A DNA stretch of 64,000 nt from UBA6168 sp041741095 (GCA_041741095.1 JBGSKQ010000135.1:124001-188000), one strand, 5' to 3'. Numbered from the stretch's first letter, positions 50,946 to 62,800 are shown. Notes: a model not told the origin generated them from the sequence alone. Made by a program: numbers and translations.

Positions 50946-53900
50946 CTATTTCTCATAAAATATCAAGGGCAGATCTTCACTTTTATCATTCTTTGGCATA
51001 AATGGGTGCTGTTTGGGGGCTTTGGGCTTAGTAGTTTTCACCAGGTAGGGCACCCGTTCAGAGAGGTAGCCGTAGAGTTCGCCCATGGTGAGTACAGCGT
51101 CGCCGTCGGCATTGGCACGAGCATTCCCTTTTTCTGTCTTGCCCTCCACGTCGTTGAACGCTTCGATCAGGGCCTCGGTAAAGGCACCGTTTTCCCAGGC
51201 GGGGTCTTCGTAGGAGAGTTCGTCCTTGCTGCACGAAACAATGCTGCGCAAGCTGTTTTCAGCGGATATCAGGTTGTTGATAGCATCGGAAATATTGTTC
51301 AAGCCACCTTTGCTGCCCTCATCTAAGTCTTGTATGGCACCGCTCTGGCAGGCATCAATAAAGACGTATTTCTTGCACTTGATTGTGTCGAGCACTCCTA
51401 ATATGTCCTCTTTATAATCAATGCTGGTAAACTTGGGGTACATAGGTTTGTAATCAGAGGCCAAGAGCCGGAACCCATCCTTTCTGCTAAAATTATTGCC
51501 GTGCGAAGAAATAAAAACCATCAGCACGTCCTTGTCTTGTATATTTTCCTGAAACAGGTAGTTCTGCTTTAAATCAAAAAGGGCAGCCAACAACTCCACG
51601 TAGGTGGTTTTTTCTTTTGTATTCAATAAAGTGGTGAAAACATTACCGTACAGCTTGCCTTTCTGCTTTTGCATGGCCGTGGCGAAGTCCTCTGCATCTC
51701 TAGCCGTGTAGGCAAGATCCGAATGTGGCACCCCGATGGCCAATATGTGCAGGTTGGGTTTTACGGGTTCATAGGTTATATCTATGGTTTCCGTTTCGCT
51801 TTCACCTGATCCATTGGCTATACGCACGGCCAATTTATACGTGCCTGGTTTTGGGAAAAAGACCCTATCCTCAAATGTAAATCGGTATTGTTTGCCCACT
51901 TTTTTGCCGTCCCTTTTCAATGGCCCTTTATCCATTTTGGCCCCCAAGCGATATTCCTTGCCGTCCAAAAGGAGGGTAAAATCCCTTTCTGAAATGGTGT
52001 CAGTTGAAAAGGCAATGACCTTCACCTGCAGTGCCGAATCTTTACAGATAAGCGCCTGACCTGCTGCGGTTGAAGTTTCAGGGTAAACCCATCCAATATT
52101 CGTATAACGTGGTTCGATGACAGTTGGGACCACCGGTGCTGGGTCAACGATCATTATCTGAAATTCACTTTCAGCAGATGATCTGCCGGATTTCTCCATG
52201 ACGAGGCCTTCAATTTGGGCCATGTCCCCTTTATAGATTCCATCCACTTTAAATGAAATGCTTTGCCTGATAGTTTGACCCGGCTGGATGTCCCCCATCT
52301 CAAAAATGGGGTTGTTCAAGGGCAACACATGATCATCAAAGTCAAACCTGAGGCGGACGACGTGGGCGGTGTCATCTCCGTTATTGGCAACTGTAACATC
52401 TATAGTGGCAACGTTGCCCCGTTCCATTGATTTCGCCGTTTGGTTGTCCACTAAAAAGCTGCCCAGCTCAATTGAAAGTTCAGGCGAAGTAGCCTTTTTA
52501 CATTCAAGGGCCAATAGGGCGGGCTGCCAGGTATTGCCAGAATCATCCCACAGTTTAGCCTCCAAACTTGCCCGGCCGCTGCCCAGATCGCTGAAGGTTG
52601 CAACAGGGAGGGAAACTTTTTTGGTTTGTCCAGCCTTGACCCGTCCTATCATGATTTTTTCAAAAAACTCCAAGCCTGACAACGGGGTGCCTTGAAGCGA
52701 CAGGGTGATGTAGGCCGCTATTGCGTCAGAATTGCCCACATTTGAAATATCCAGTGAAAAATACCCCCGCTCGTTGGGGTCCAGTATGCCGTTGCCATTC
52801 GTTTCGACCAGTTGTGGATTTTCCAGCTTCAAGCGGGGCACACTCGTAGTTTTTTTAATGGCAGAAGGCTTGAAACGCATCAACCAGGCATCTTGGGAAA
52901 GGGATTCAGAGGCACTATATCCAGCAGCAACGATGCCCCCATTGTCCATAAGGACGAGTGATCGGGCGGCGTCTTCGGAGCGCTCGCCAAAGTAGGCAGG
53001 ATCCTGCCACTGCGGTACTCCGTTTTTGTCGTACTTTGTAATGAAAAGGTCGGGTTTCCTGGCCCCCCTGTTTGCTGTACCATATCCTGCTGTCAGGTAG
53101 TTTCCATCGAAGTCTTGAATTATTGCGCTTGCACCGTCATCCTCGAATTTTCCAAATTCACGGAACCATATTTCGTCTCCGCCCGGCGAAAGTTTGCGCA
53201 TCAATGCCTGATCCCTGTTCCGGGAATCGGCATAAGAAATTCCCGCTGTCAGGATATTGCCTTCGTCGTCTTCTATGATGGCTTCTCCCTTGGCGTTTTT
53301 AAACTCTTTCCTCCAGAGTTCACGGCCGTTTTCGTCAGTTTTTAAAACAATTTGCACCCAATCGCTGCCGGAATGCCTGAAACCGGTCAACAACCACCCT
53401 CCATCGCCTGATGGGGCAATAGCCTGGCCACTTTCATCTTTACCTGGATAGGCTGTTTCTGTTAGTTTTTTGCCCAACCAGTCTGTTTTGTAAAACCAAA
53501 TCTGGCCGTTTTTTGTGCCAACCGCCACGAGGTTGCCAGTAGCATCTTGCGCTAGGCCGTAAAAGGAGTCATCGCCGTTAGACCCGATTACTTTGTCCCA
53601 AAGGGCTGTGCCATGTTCATCGGTTTTGATGAGCCAAGCGTCCATGCCACCTTGGCGCCCCGGCACTTCGCCCGATATTGTAAAACCGGCTATGGCAAAG
53701 CCACCATCGTAGGTTTGTACCAGGCCATTCCCCCTTTCGTCGCCAGCCCAGCCCAGGGTAGTGTTTTCCTTTACCATTTCCTCGAAGTTCTTGTTTAACA
53801 CCACTAAAAAAACGTCTTGGCCTGTTTTACGACGAGGGTTCCAGTCGCCTGTAAAAGCGAGCCCGCCATCCATAGTTTGAATGGCGCATTGGGCCGATTC

Positions 53901-54023
53901 CTGGGTCAGTGGATAGTTGAAGCTGCTAAACTTTCGTTCCCATTCCAACTCTAATGAGCGCTGTGAAAAAGCAAAAAAAGGCAGGAAAAAGACAAGGGTT
54001 ATCAGATGAGTCGGCCTGTGCAT
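50946..54023 (-). CDS. Secreted caspase-family (C14) protein with propeller-like repeats
   Basis: A 1025-residue exported protein. The Met at 54023 is used (signal peptide MHRPTHLITLVFFLPFFAFS); the open frame starts at a TTG 24 nt earlier. Residues ~25-390 are repeats of the GGYIxAGxxxS...W...G type (for example DGGFAIAGFT, GNLVAVGT and GGIVAAGYSAS). Residues ~400-740 are Ig/CARDB-like beta domains. Residues ~760-1025 are a caspase fold: LHILAIGV, catalytic His841 in MVFISSHGNNF, Cys892 in KYVFIDACQSGA. Both catalytic residues are present, so it should cut after Arg/Lys or Asp; which cannot be told. No T9SS C-terminal domain is seen. PorP/SprF follows. Confidence 0.88.
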   Translation of the reverse strand: MHRPTHLITLVFFLPFFAFSQRSLELEWERKFSSFNYPLTQESAQCAIQTMDGGLAFTGDWNPRRKTGQDVFLVVLNKNFEEMVKENTTLGWAGDERGNGLVQTYDGGFAIAGFTISGEVPGRQGGMDAWLIKTDEHGTALWDKVIGSNGDDSFYGLAQDATGNLVAVGTKNGQIWFYKTDWLGKKLTETAYPGKDESGQAIAPSGDGGWLLTGFRHSGSDWVQIVLKTDENGRELWRKEFKNAKGEAIIEDDEGNILTAGISYADSRNRDQALMRKLSPGGDEIWFREFGKFEDDGASAIIQDFDGNYLTAGYGTANRGARKPDLFITKYDKNGVPQWQDPAYFGERSEDAARSLVLMDNGGIVAAGYSASESLSQDAWLMRFKPSAIKKTTSVPRLKLENPQLVETNGNGILDPNERGYFSLDISNVGNSDAIAAYITLSLQGTPLSGLEFFEKIMIGRVKAGQTKKVSLPVATFSDLGSGRASLEAKLWDDSGNTWQPALLALECKKATSPELSIELGSFLVDNQTAKSMERGNVATIDVTVANNGDDTAHVVRLRFDFDDHVLPLNNPIFEMGDIQPGQTIRQSISFKVDGIYKGDMAQIEGLVMEKSGRSSAESEFQIMIVDPAPVVPTVIEPRYTNIGWVYPETSTAAGQALICKDSALQVKVIAFSTDTISERDFTLLLDGKEYRLGAKMDKGPLKRDGKKVGKQYRFTFEDRVFFPKPGTYKLAVRIANGSGESETETIDITYEPVKPNLHILAIGVPHSDLAYTARDAEDFATAMQKQKGKLYGNVFTTLLNTKEKTTYVELLAALFDLKQNYLFQENIQDKDVLMVFISSHGNNFSRKDGFRLLASDYKPMYPKFTSIDYKEDILGVLDTIKCKKYVFIDACQSGAIQDLDEGSKGGLNNISDAINNLISAENSLRSIVSCSKDELSYEDPAWENGAFTEALIEAFNDVEGKTEKGNARANADGDAVLTMGELYGYLSERVPYLVKTTKPKAPKQHPFMPKNDKSEDLPLIFYEK

Positions 54024-54175
54024 AGGTTGGTTTATTAGTGTTTTCAATTTGGCAAAACGAACATCAACAAAGATAGCATTCAGAATTGCCCGGACAAGGT
54101 GGCAGGCAATTTTTCACCAATTCCTTTTAAAAATTGCTTGATGGGCATAGCTTGAAGCGTACAATTGCGCCTGTC

Positions 54176-54862
54176 CTAATTTTTTGCTCCCAAGGCTTTG
54201 GGATCAAGCACAGGGGCATGAAATGGAGACGGTGGTTTTTTACATTCGATGGTAAAGAAAATGGGAATAATGCCAGCCGTGGTGGACTCGCAGGTTATTC
54301 TTTTGCCAATATCGTGAAAACGAAGGGACGAAGGGGCTATTAGCCTTTTTTTGAAGCAAGATCTAATGCGTTTATGTAGTGGTTTATTGCTATTTTCTAT
54401 GTAGGTGAAAATCGCTCCCCAATCTTTAATTTCTGTTTCGGATGCCAACAAACAATACTGGTGGTTGCCTTCGTTTTTCACTTTAAAGCCTTTTCTGGCG
54501 GCAGGGATGGTCAGGGATTTGGTTTGGCCGATTTGGGGAGTTATTGAAAAAGGCCCCGAATAATCAAGGTCACCATTGTCGTTCATTTCAACTACATAAA
54601 GCCACTGACATCGTGAAGTATTTTCATGCAGCGTCAGTTGGAAGATTTGGCCAGGGAGAAATGGGGGTTCTTCCAGTGTATAGTGCCCGTAAGGTTGACC
54701 CATTGATTTGAGGAACTTCAAGTTAGCGTTTTTAAAAAGAATATCATCCTGACCAGTGCCCAGTTCAGGAAAACTAATGACAAATTGCAAACAGGAAGCC
54801 AGCTCTTGGGCACGAAGATGCCATGGTGCTGCCAACGTCAACAACAAAATCGCTATTCGCAT
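54176..54862 (-). CDS. Exported protein resembling the C-terminal domain of the papain neighbour
   Basis: A 228-residue protein with a signal peptide (ILLLTLAAPWHLRAQ). Its core FQLTLHENTSRCQWLYVVEM, then GDLDYSGPFSI, then KSLTIPAARKGFKVKN and YCLLASETEIKD, lines up by eye with the last ~150 residues of the papain-family protein encoded just upstream (FQLMAKEVPKGQYIYALSID, AEIIIPGLDEGLVI, LCVLYCQHKIKD). It looks like a DUF4384-type domain, a family often joined to caspase or protease domains; that family name is a guess. It lies between the papain and caspase genes on the same strand. Gaps of ~150-220 nt leave operon status open. Confidence 0.72.
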   Translation of the reverse strand: MRIAILLLTLAAPWHLRAQELASCLQFVISFPELGTGQDDILFKNANLKFLKSMGQPYGHYTLEEPPFLPGQIFQLTLHENTSRCQWLYVVEMNDNGDLDYSGPFSITPQIGQTKSLTIPAARKGFKVKNEGNHQYCLLASETEIKDWGAIFTYIENSNKPLHKRIRSCFKKRLIAPSSLRFHDIGKRITCESTTAGIIPIFFTIECKKPPSPFHAPVLDPKALGAKN

Positions 54863-55083
54863 GATTTGGAGTTGTATGGTTCTCTTGATTAATTGGAATA
54901 ATCATAAGGCATTGCCAGACCTGGACATAGTGCGTATCATGAAGTGTGTGATACAACAATTATGGGTTTTGAAACCAGCCAATTTTCCCAAGACCTCCTT
55001 GCCCCATTTCCGACCTTTGGTACGAGGCAGGCTCGGCGGGTGAGGGGGTTGCCCCACTCCCATATTTTTTAATATGCACTCAA

Positions 55084-56628
55084 TCATTTAACCGTAACTA
55101 ATAAATAAACAGGAACGATAAACGTACTGACTTCCAAGGTTTGGGCAGTGAAAGCCATTTGGTTTTGAGCATATTTAATCTGAGGTGGGCTTACCAATTG
55201 TTCGCCAAATGCCATTTTGACCTTTTCCTGGATACTCCCTTTAGCATGGCCTATTGATTGAAGTGCCAAATCAAGGTCTTTTATTTTGTGCTGGCAATAA
55301 AGGACGCAGAGGTTGTCTTCTTTTCTGTCAATCACCAGCCCCTCGTCAAGGCCCGGAATAATGATTTCCGCATCTTCTCCCGGTATCAAGCCCGATTGGT
55401 TTTGATCCGGGAACAAAAGTTTGGGCAGTCCTTTCTCATCAATACTCAGCGCATAGATGTACTGGCCCTTGGGCACCTCCTTGGCCATTAGTTGGAACAG
55501 ATCGTTGATTTTCCATTGGCCCTCCAAGAGGTAGGTTCCATTCTTGTCCATCAGCTTTACCGGAGCTTCCTTCACATTAAGCATTTCTTTACCGCTTGCA
55601 TCTATAATAAAATCCACCCGGCGAAAATTAAATTGTCCCTTCATATCCACTCCGGGTTTTGGTAGGGGGGCAGGGGGCGTGGCAGTATTTTTTTTCTCGT
55701 TTTTACCATTGCTGTCAGACTGTTTTTTTTCATTCTTTAAAACGGGGACAATGGAAGGGACGGAGGCCGGGAAATTATCCTCCGGTACCATGTAAAAAGC
55801 GTATTTCACCAGTTTACCAAAATCTTCGAAACGAAGCCAAAGGAAGCCATCGTCGCCCCAGTTGGGGCCATAGCTGTTCATGAGTTCAAAAGCCTTCCTC
55901 GCATAATCGTAGCCGACGACCACCATGGCATGGCCGCCCATTGATGGCTCGTCCTGCTGGGGCATCCAATATTTGTTTTCTTTGGTCACGTCCCAAAAGC
56001 TGGGTGTCATTTCCATACCTACCACCACAGGGTTTTTGGTAGCCACCATTTTGATGGTCTTGTTGATTTTTACCTCAGGTTCGTCCTCCAGTGAGAAGAC
56101 GGCAGCAAAGTCTTTCAACTTGAAATTAGCTGCTTCCATGAAATGATCGTCGCCCGGCAAGGCCGAACAGTCTTCATTTGAATTGGGGAAAGAATGTACC
56201 AGGCAATCGCCCTGATCGAGCAATAGCCAAAGGGCATCTGTGATCCTGGCACCCCCGACGCAGTCACTGTCCGGCACCTTGATTTGATTGTAAATGAATG
56301 AAGCAGAATGTGCCAAGGTGGTAATATTGCTGCGGTCGGTCATTCCCTTCTGTACGGCTTTCATAATGGTCAGGCCCGCATAACCACAGGCCCAACCCAC
56401 GCAAGAACCGACCGTGCCTTGATCGCCGGGTACTGGGCAGAATTCCCGGAGGCTTAACTTTTGGGGCACATCGTTGAACTTGGCACCCTCGTATTTCGGC
56501 AAGGTGGGTACCTCCATGTATGCCTGATCGGCAGCAGGATCAATCAAAAGTCCCATTGGCCGCTTCTGGGCAGCTATGAAGGAGGTGAAAATTAAAATGC
56601 AGGAAAGGGTGAGGATTGCTGGTTTCAT
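55084..56628 (-). CDS. Secreted papain-family (C1A) cysteine protease with C-terminal accessory domain
   Basis: A 514-residue exported protein. The signal peptide is ILTLSCILIFTSFIAAQ. Residues ~60-280 are a C1A peptidase with a complete active site: Gln70 in PVPGDQGTVGSC, nucleophile Cys76, His233 in GGHAMVVVGYD, and Asn251 in LMNSYGPNWGDDGF. An Asp/Lys/Pro linker (~300-330, KNEKKQSDSNGKNEKKN) follows. Residues ~340-514 are a beta domain shared with the small neighbour at 54176-54862. There is no propeptide-like ERFNIN segment, so activation is not by the usual papain route. No T9SS sorting domain is visible. Location is periplasmic or extracellular. Confidence 0.88.
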   Translation of the reverse strand: MKPAILTLSCILIFTSFIAAQKRPMGLLIDPAADQAYMEVPTLPKYEGAKFNDVPQKLSLREFCPVPGDQGTVGSCVGWACGYAGLTIMKAVQKGMTDRSNITTLAHSASFIYNQIKVPDSDCVGGARITDALWLLLDQGDCLVHSFPNSNEDCSALPGDDHFMEAANFKLKDFAAVFSLEDEPEVKINKTIKMVATKNPVVVGMEMTPSFWDVTKENKYWMPQQDEPSMGGHAMVVVGYDYARKAFELMNSYGPNWGDDGFLWLRFEDFGKLVKYAFYMVPEDNFPASVPSIVPVLKNEKKQSDSNGKNEKKNTATPPAPLPKPGVDMKGQFNFRRVDFIIDASGKEMLNVKEAPVKLMDKNGTYLLEGQWKINDLFQLMAKEVPKGQYIYALSIDEKGLPKLLFPDQNQSGLIPGEDAEIIIPGLDEGLVIDRKEDNLCVLYCQHKIKDLDLALQSIGHAKGSIQEKVKMAFGEQLVSPPQIKYAQNQMAFTAQTLEVSTFIVPVYLLVTVK

Positions 56629-56816
56629 ATTTTAAGGGTGGTTTTTCAAAAAAGGTCATTGGGGCCTGTTGGTTAAAAAGGATCATTTGGCATTCAGGGA
56701 ATATAGGTTTTTATTTAGGCAGTTTAGGTCTTTGGGCACTTCGTTTCTATTGTTTTCATAATCAAATGCCCACTTTAGGTATAATGTTACCGGATTCCGT
56801 TTTATTTTTTTTCAAA

Positions 56817-59800
56817 CTATCTTACAATTACCACTTCTTTCATTTTGATTTCGCCCTCGCCAATATCCAGGCGGATAATATAAAAATAGGTGCCTGCGGG
56901 TAAGTCCTTGCCATTTTTTTGATTGGTGCCAGTCCAATCGTTGTTGTAGGGCTTGGCCTGAAAGACAATATCGCCCCATCGGTTGAAAACAACCAGTTCA
57001 TTTTTAGGGTATTTGCCAGGGTTCTCTTCCAATTCTGGGATAATAAATTCATCGTTTATACCATCGCCATTGGGCGAAATGCCAGTTGGCGGATCGGTCA
57101 CTGCCGGTGCTTCTATTTGTATGGTCACAGTGGCAATATCGCAAAGGTCAGGGCAGTTATCGAGGCAAATCCGGTATTGGAAAACCAGTTCTTTAGCAGT
57201 GGTTGGCCCGGTCCAGAAAAAATTGCCAGTTTCCTTTCCATCTATTTTTTCAAAAGTCGTTGTCCCATCGGCTGGTTGGCCCAAGCTTGTGAAAATCACC
57301 CCAAAAGCAGGTGAATCATTGAACAAAAGATCAAGATCGAGGCTGAGTTGCCCAACTGGCAAAGTCAATATATCGTCCTTGGCATTGGGCTGGGAATTAA
57401 GTTCCGCCGCAACCATATCAAAGGAATAATCTGGGCAATCTTGGGTAGAAAGCGTCCAGGTAAATTGGTTCTCTCCTGGCTGAAGGTTTGTAGCAAAAGT
57501 ATTTGGATTGGTAGCTTCGTCTATAACAATAGTGGAGGGGTCGGCTGTCCAGAACCCTGTAGTTCCGGGAGGCAGAACGGCAGCAAGGGTAAAGCCGTCT
57601 TCGCAAAGTATTTCGTCGGGAGTCAATATTTCTGCTTGTGCAGCATTGTTGGCATCCAGCGGGACAGTGGCTGTAATGGTTGCTGTGCAGCTGTTTGCGT
57701 CTGTCACCGTTAGCTGGTAGTCTCCGGCTGGCAGGCCCGTTAAGTTTTGAGAAGTCGAGCCGTTTGACCACAAATAGGTATAGACGGGCGTACCGCCCTG
57801 CACAGAAACTTCTATGCTCCCTGTGTTGCCGGAGCAGTCGCTTGGCTGGGCAGCCACCAGGAAAGCGACGGGAGGGTCCGATTGGGCGACCGTCGCATAA
57901 AGCGTGTCCGTGCAGTCGTTTGCGTCCGTCACCGTTAGCTGGTAGGCCCCGGCAGGCAGGCCCGTCGGGTTTTGAGAAGGCGAGCCGTTTGACCACAAAT
58001 AGCTATAGACGGGCGTACCGCCCTGCACAGAAACTTCTATGCTCCCTGTGTTGCCGGAGCAGTCGCTTGGCTGGGCAGCCACCAGGGAGGCGACGGGAGG
58101 GTCCGATTGGGCGACCGTCGCAGAAAGCACATCCGTGCAGTCGTTTGCGTCCGTCACCGTTAGCTGGTAGGCCCCGGCTGGCAGGCCCGTTAAGTTTTGA
58201 GAAGTCGAGCCGTTTGACCACAAATAGCTATAGACGGGCGTACCGCCCTGCACAGAAACTTCTATGCTCCCTGTGTTGCTGGAGCAGTCGCTTGGCTGGG
58301 CAGCCACCAGGGAAGCGACGGGAGGGTCCGATTGGGCGACCGTCGCAGAGAGCACATCCGTACAGTCGTTGTCGTCCGTCACCGTTAGCTGGTAGTCCCC
58401 GGCTGGCAGGCCCGTCGGGTTTTGAGATGTCGAGCCGTTTGACCACAAATAGCTATAGACGGGCGTACCACCCTGCACAAAAACTTCTATGCTCCCTGTG
58501 TTGCCGGCACACTGGCTTGGTTGTGTACTTACGACGGTGGCAATGGGCGAGCCAGATTGGACCGTTCCGGAAAGGCTGACCACGTGCCCACAGTTGTCAG
58601 CACTCGTTATTTGGACAATTTCGAATGTGGTTCCGTTGGACTGTGAGCCAATGCTAAAAACAGCTTCGCCGCCCGGCGTGACGTCCACATTCAGAGCAGA
58701 TGGTGCCGGATTGCCGTTGATGGTGTATTCGATGGTCAAAGGTTCCTGCAATCCCTGCGTTGGTAAGCCGGAAATGTTTATCATAGAATTGCTGCCGGCA
58801 CAGGCAGTGTTTGCTATGGCATTAAGGTTTGTCAAATCCAGCACGCAGCAGGAAAAAATGAGCGTAAAGTCATAGCTATAAAGGGTAAGTTCGGGAAGGC
58901 CAGGGTTTTTTACCTGGCAGGAATAAACTCCTGCATCGGTTGGCACGATTCCGTTGATGGAGAAACTGTTGTTGCCCACGATGGGCATTCCGGGAAGCTC
59001 GTTGCCGTCTTTGTACCAATAGTACTCATTGCTCAGAACAAGTTCGTCAATGCCAAGGTCAATGGTGAAGGTGTCGCCTGCGCACAGGTCAAAGGTTTCG
59101 GGCTGGTAGATCATGGCCTGCGGGGAATATTCCGAATTGGGGTGGTTGTCAAAAATGATTTTGTTGGGCAAAAGATCCTCGAAGGTCAGGCGGTTGTTTT
59201 GGACATAAAGGCCCGAAGGCCAAGAGCAGCCATGAGCATCGTAGGTTTCTTTCAGTGTAGCATTTAAACAGGCAAAATCGGGAATATCTTCCAGCAGGTT
59301 GTCATTTAAACGCAGCCGTTCCAAGGGGCTGTTGCAGAAATTTGTTTCTACGGAGGTAAGTTGGTTATGGTCAAGGTCCAAGAGGAACAATTTGTCCAGG
59401 TTGCCGAAAGAGGCGGGCACGGCACCTGGTATTTGGTTGTTGTCAACATGGAGGGTCATCAAAAAAGGCAGGTTTCCCAAGGTGGGTGGCAATTCCTGGT
59501 CTAGTTTGTTGCTGCCAACTGCAAAATAACGAAGGCTATCTAATGAGCCAAAAGAGGGGGGTATCCCGCCTTCCAGCATGTTGCTGTCCAGTTCGAAGTT
59601 CCTTAGTTTTTTTAAACTTTGCCACGAAGGGGGGATTTCCCCATCAAAAGCATTGTGGCCAAGGCGCAAAACTTGTAACTCTGTCAGTTGAGAGATACTA
59701 TTGGGCAGGGGGCCAGAAAGTTTGTTGCTCTGCAATTGCAAGCCCCTTAAATTGGGCAACATGTCAAAAACATCGGCAAGCTGCCCTTCCAGTCCATTGC

Positions 59801-62800
59801 CCCCAAACCATTGATCACACTGAATTGGATTCCCGAATAGGTTTATTTCCCATATTTCACAGGATTGTTGGTGAATTGCAATTCCGCACCAGGAATCGTC
59901 TATGGATCCGGTGAAATTCCAATTGCATGGGCTCCACGCCGTAACATTTGCCATATTGTAAATGGCCTGCAAAGCCATATATTCCGGTGTGGTGGAGGGG
60001 AAATTGCAGCCGCCCGATGAATTGACAACAATGTGGATAGGGTAGCTTTCTAAAGTCAAACCTGGTACATTGTCGTTTGTCACCTTTACTGTATAGGTGC
60101 CGGCATCTTGAGGTTGGATGTTATCAAACGTACGGAAGTTTTCATTTTCCGTATATAATGCAATATTTCCGATGCACCATGCATAATTGCTGGTAGTAAT
60201 CGAAGGGTCAATTCCGAGGTCAATGGTCAGGTTGTCGCCCTGGTTGACCGTATAAGTGGTTTCGGCAAAAAATGGCTGCTGTGGCGCGTAGACAAACGGC
60301 TTGTTTTGCACTGTTTTGATGGGCATATTGGGCAGGATGTCGTCGAAGGTCAGTTTATTGTTTTCAACATGCAGCCCTTGGAAAGGTTGGCTACCCCAGG
60401 AAGTGATGGTGGATAGGTCGGGCAAAAAATCAAGGTCGTTGTCTTGGATAGTTAGCTCGAAAAGGTTTTGGGTGAACATCGGCACGGCCCCCGTCAAGTT
60501 ATTATTGAACAAAACGACGGTGTTTAACATTGGCAGGTTTTTTAATCCATCAGGAATGGCGCCCTCCAACGAGCAATTGTAAGCATACAGCCCTTTCAGG
60601 CTTTGGAGGCCACCCAGGCTGTTTGGCAATGGGCCATTTAGATCATCATTGTTGTCCAATTCGAGGTACTCCAGTTTGTCCAATCCCCCAAAAACGTCCG
60701 GCAGTGGGCCTTGTAGATTTGTATTGTCCATTTCAAAAAACTCCAATTCTGTCAGGCTGCCAATTTCATCTGGCAAGGTGCCGCCCAATTCTGTATAGCT
60801 TAAAGAAAGGGTTTTCAACAGGCTCAAATTTTCAATATTGCTGTCAAGCGAGCCTTGAATTGGATTGGCCCTTAGTATTAATTTTTCCAATGAAGTCAAA
60901 TCGTAAAGTTTATTGGGCAGGGTTCCTGTCAGGTTGTTGCCATCAACATTCATCGCTACCATTCCATCATCCATGCCGTCCATGTCTATGATGTTGACAC
61001 AGCCGTCAGGGTTGGCGTCAATTCCGTATTCATCTCCAAGGGGCAATGCAACTTGGTTCCAGTTAGTTGCCAAATCCCATCCCATCCCATTATTAGTATT
61101 ATTGTAAATTGTTTGGAGCGCATTCAAGTTGGTGGCGGGGTCGCAAGCGGAATTTGAAATGGTGATTGGATAACTTTCTAATATCAATCCTGTGACGCTG
61201 TCATTTGATACCCTTACGATATAGGTTCCGAACTGGCTGGGCTGTATATTATTGAAAGTGTATGTATTGGTATTTACAGTAAATGCTAAGTTTCCGTTGA
61301 GCCACCATACATACTCATTAGTGGTAAGCAATGGGTCTATGCCGAGATTGATAGTCACATCGTCGCCAACGGCAGCCGCAATATTGGTGGTGTCAAAAAA
61401 TGGCTTTTGTGGGCTGTAAATCAAGGCTGATTGGCTGGATAACTGTAATTCGAGCAGGGGAATGATATCGTCAAATGAGAGGCGGTTGTTTTGAACATGC
61501 AGCAATTCGAACTCCTGATTGCTGTTGATAAAATGAGTGAACTTGGGGAGGCCATCGAACTCATTGTCATGGATGGACAACTGGTTAAGAGTGGGCAGCA
61601 TGGAAAAATTAGGCAAAGTATCGCTCAGGTTATTGTTTCGGATATGTAGCTTTCTCAGGTTTGGCAAGTTGCTAAAGTCAGGGATATTGCTGTCCAATAG
61701 GTTCACGGAGAAAAACATCTCCTCCAGTTTTGGCATATTGGTAAAATCGGGAAGGTTTCCGTCTAATTTGTTCAAAGCCAGGTTCAATAATTTTAATTCC
61801 GGCAATTGCAGATCAATCATCTGGCCTTGCATGTTGACATCATCTACGATAAGAGTCTCCACATTGCATTGATCGGGTGTAAGCTGCATGTAATCGCACC
61901 AATTATTTAAAGGCTGCCCAAAATTGTTAGACCAATTGCAGGGAGTCCAACTTGGTCCATTGGTGGCGTTGTAAAGTGACATCAAAGCCAAAGAGTCTTG
62001 TGCAATGCAAGACATCTGCAATTTCGCCACCCAAATATCATTTAGCCCATGATTGACAGACACATCACCGCCTTGTGCGCCGGATTGGCCCGTAAATATT
62101 AGCCCACCGTCCGAGGTTTCTATTACAGCAGATGCAGTTTCAGCCCCAGGCCCGCCAAAGTTTTTTTCCCATAAGATGTTGCCATTGGGGTTTATTTTTA
62201 CTATCCAGGCATCTCGCCCCCCATTGTTGCTACTTACATCATGATCGTTCGAATCAGTAGTTCCGGCGAGGTAGAAATTGCCGTCGCTGGCCTGCGACAT
62301 ACTGTACAATGAATCAAGCCCGCTGCCGCCATAGTTTTTTTCCCAAAGCAATGCGCCATTATTGTCGAGTTTAATCACCCAAAAGTCTCTTGAGCCATAA
62401 TGGCTGCTGACGTTCCCACCGCCAGCCGAAATGGTGCCTGCAAGGAGGTAGCCACTATTGTCCGACATACGGATGATATTCTGGGCAACGTCCCGCCCCG
62501 TCCCACCGTAGTTTACGCTCCATAGAGGGTTGCCCTGCGGGTTGAGCCTGACCATCAGAAAGTCGTAATCCTGGGCCCCTTGCGGGATGTTGCTGCCATT
62601 GGCCAGGTCGGTGGAATTGGTTGTGCCTGCTACCATATAATTGCCACCATTGGCCCTGGTGATGTCGTATGCTTCGTCAAAATTGTTTCCGTCAAAAACT
62701 GTTTTCCAATCGAATGTTTGCCCATTTTGATCGACTCTTGCCATCCAGCAGGCGGTCTGCAATGTGTTGTATTGAATGTCAAATAAAGTGGATGTAACCC

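Noticed and set aside
57680..58579. 299-codon frame antisense to the SprB-type repeats
   Set aside because: It exists because the 225-nt repeat is a multiple of 3 and lacks stops in this phase. Its translation is a low-complexity Ser/Arg/Leu repeat with no start context.
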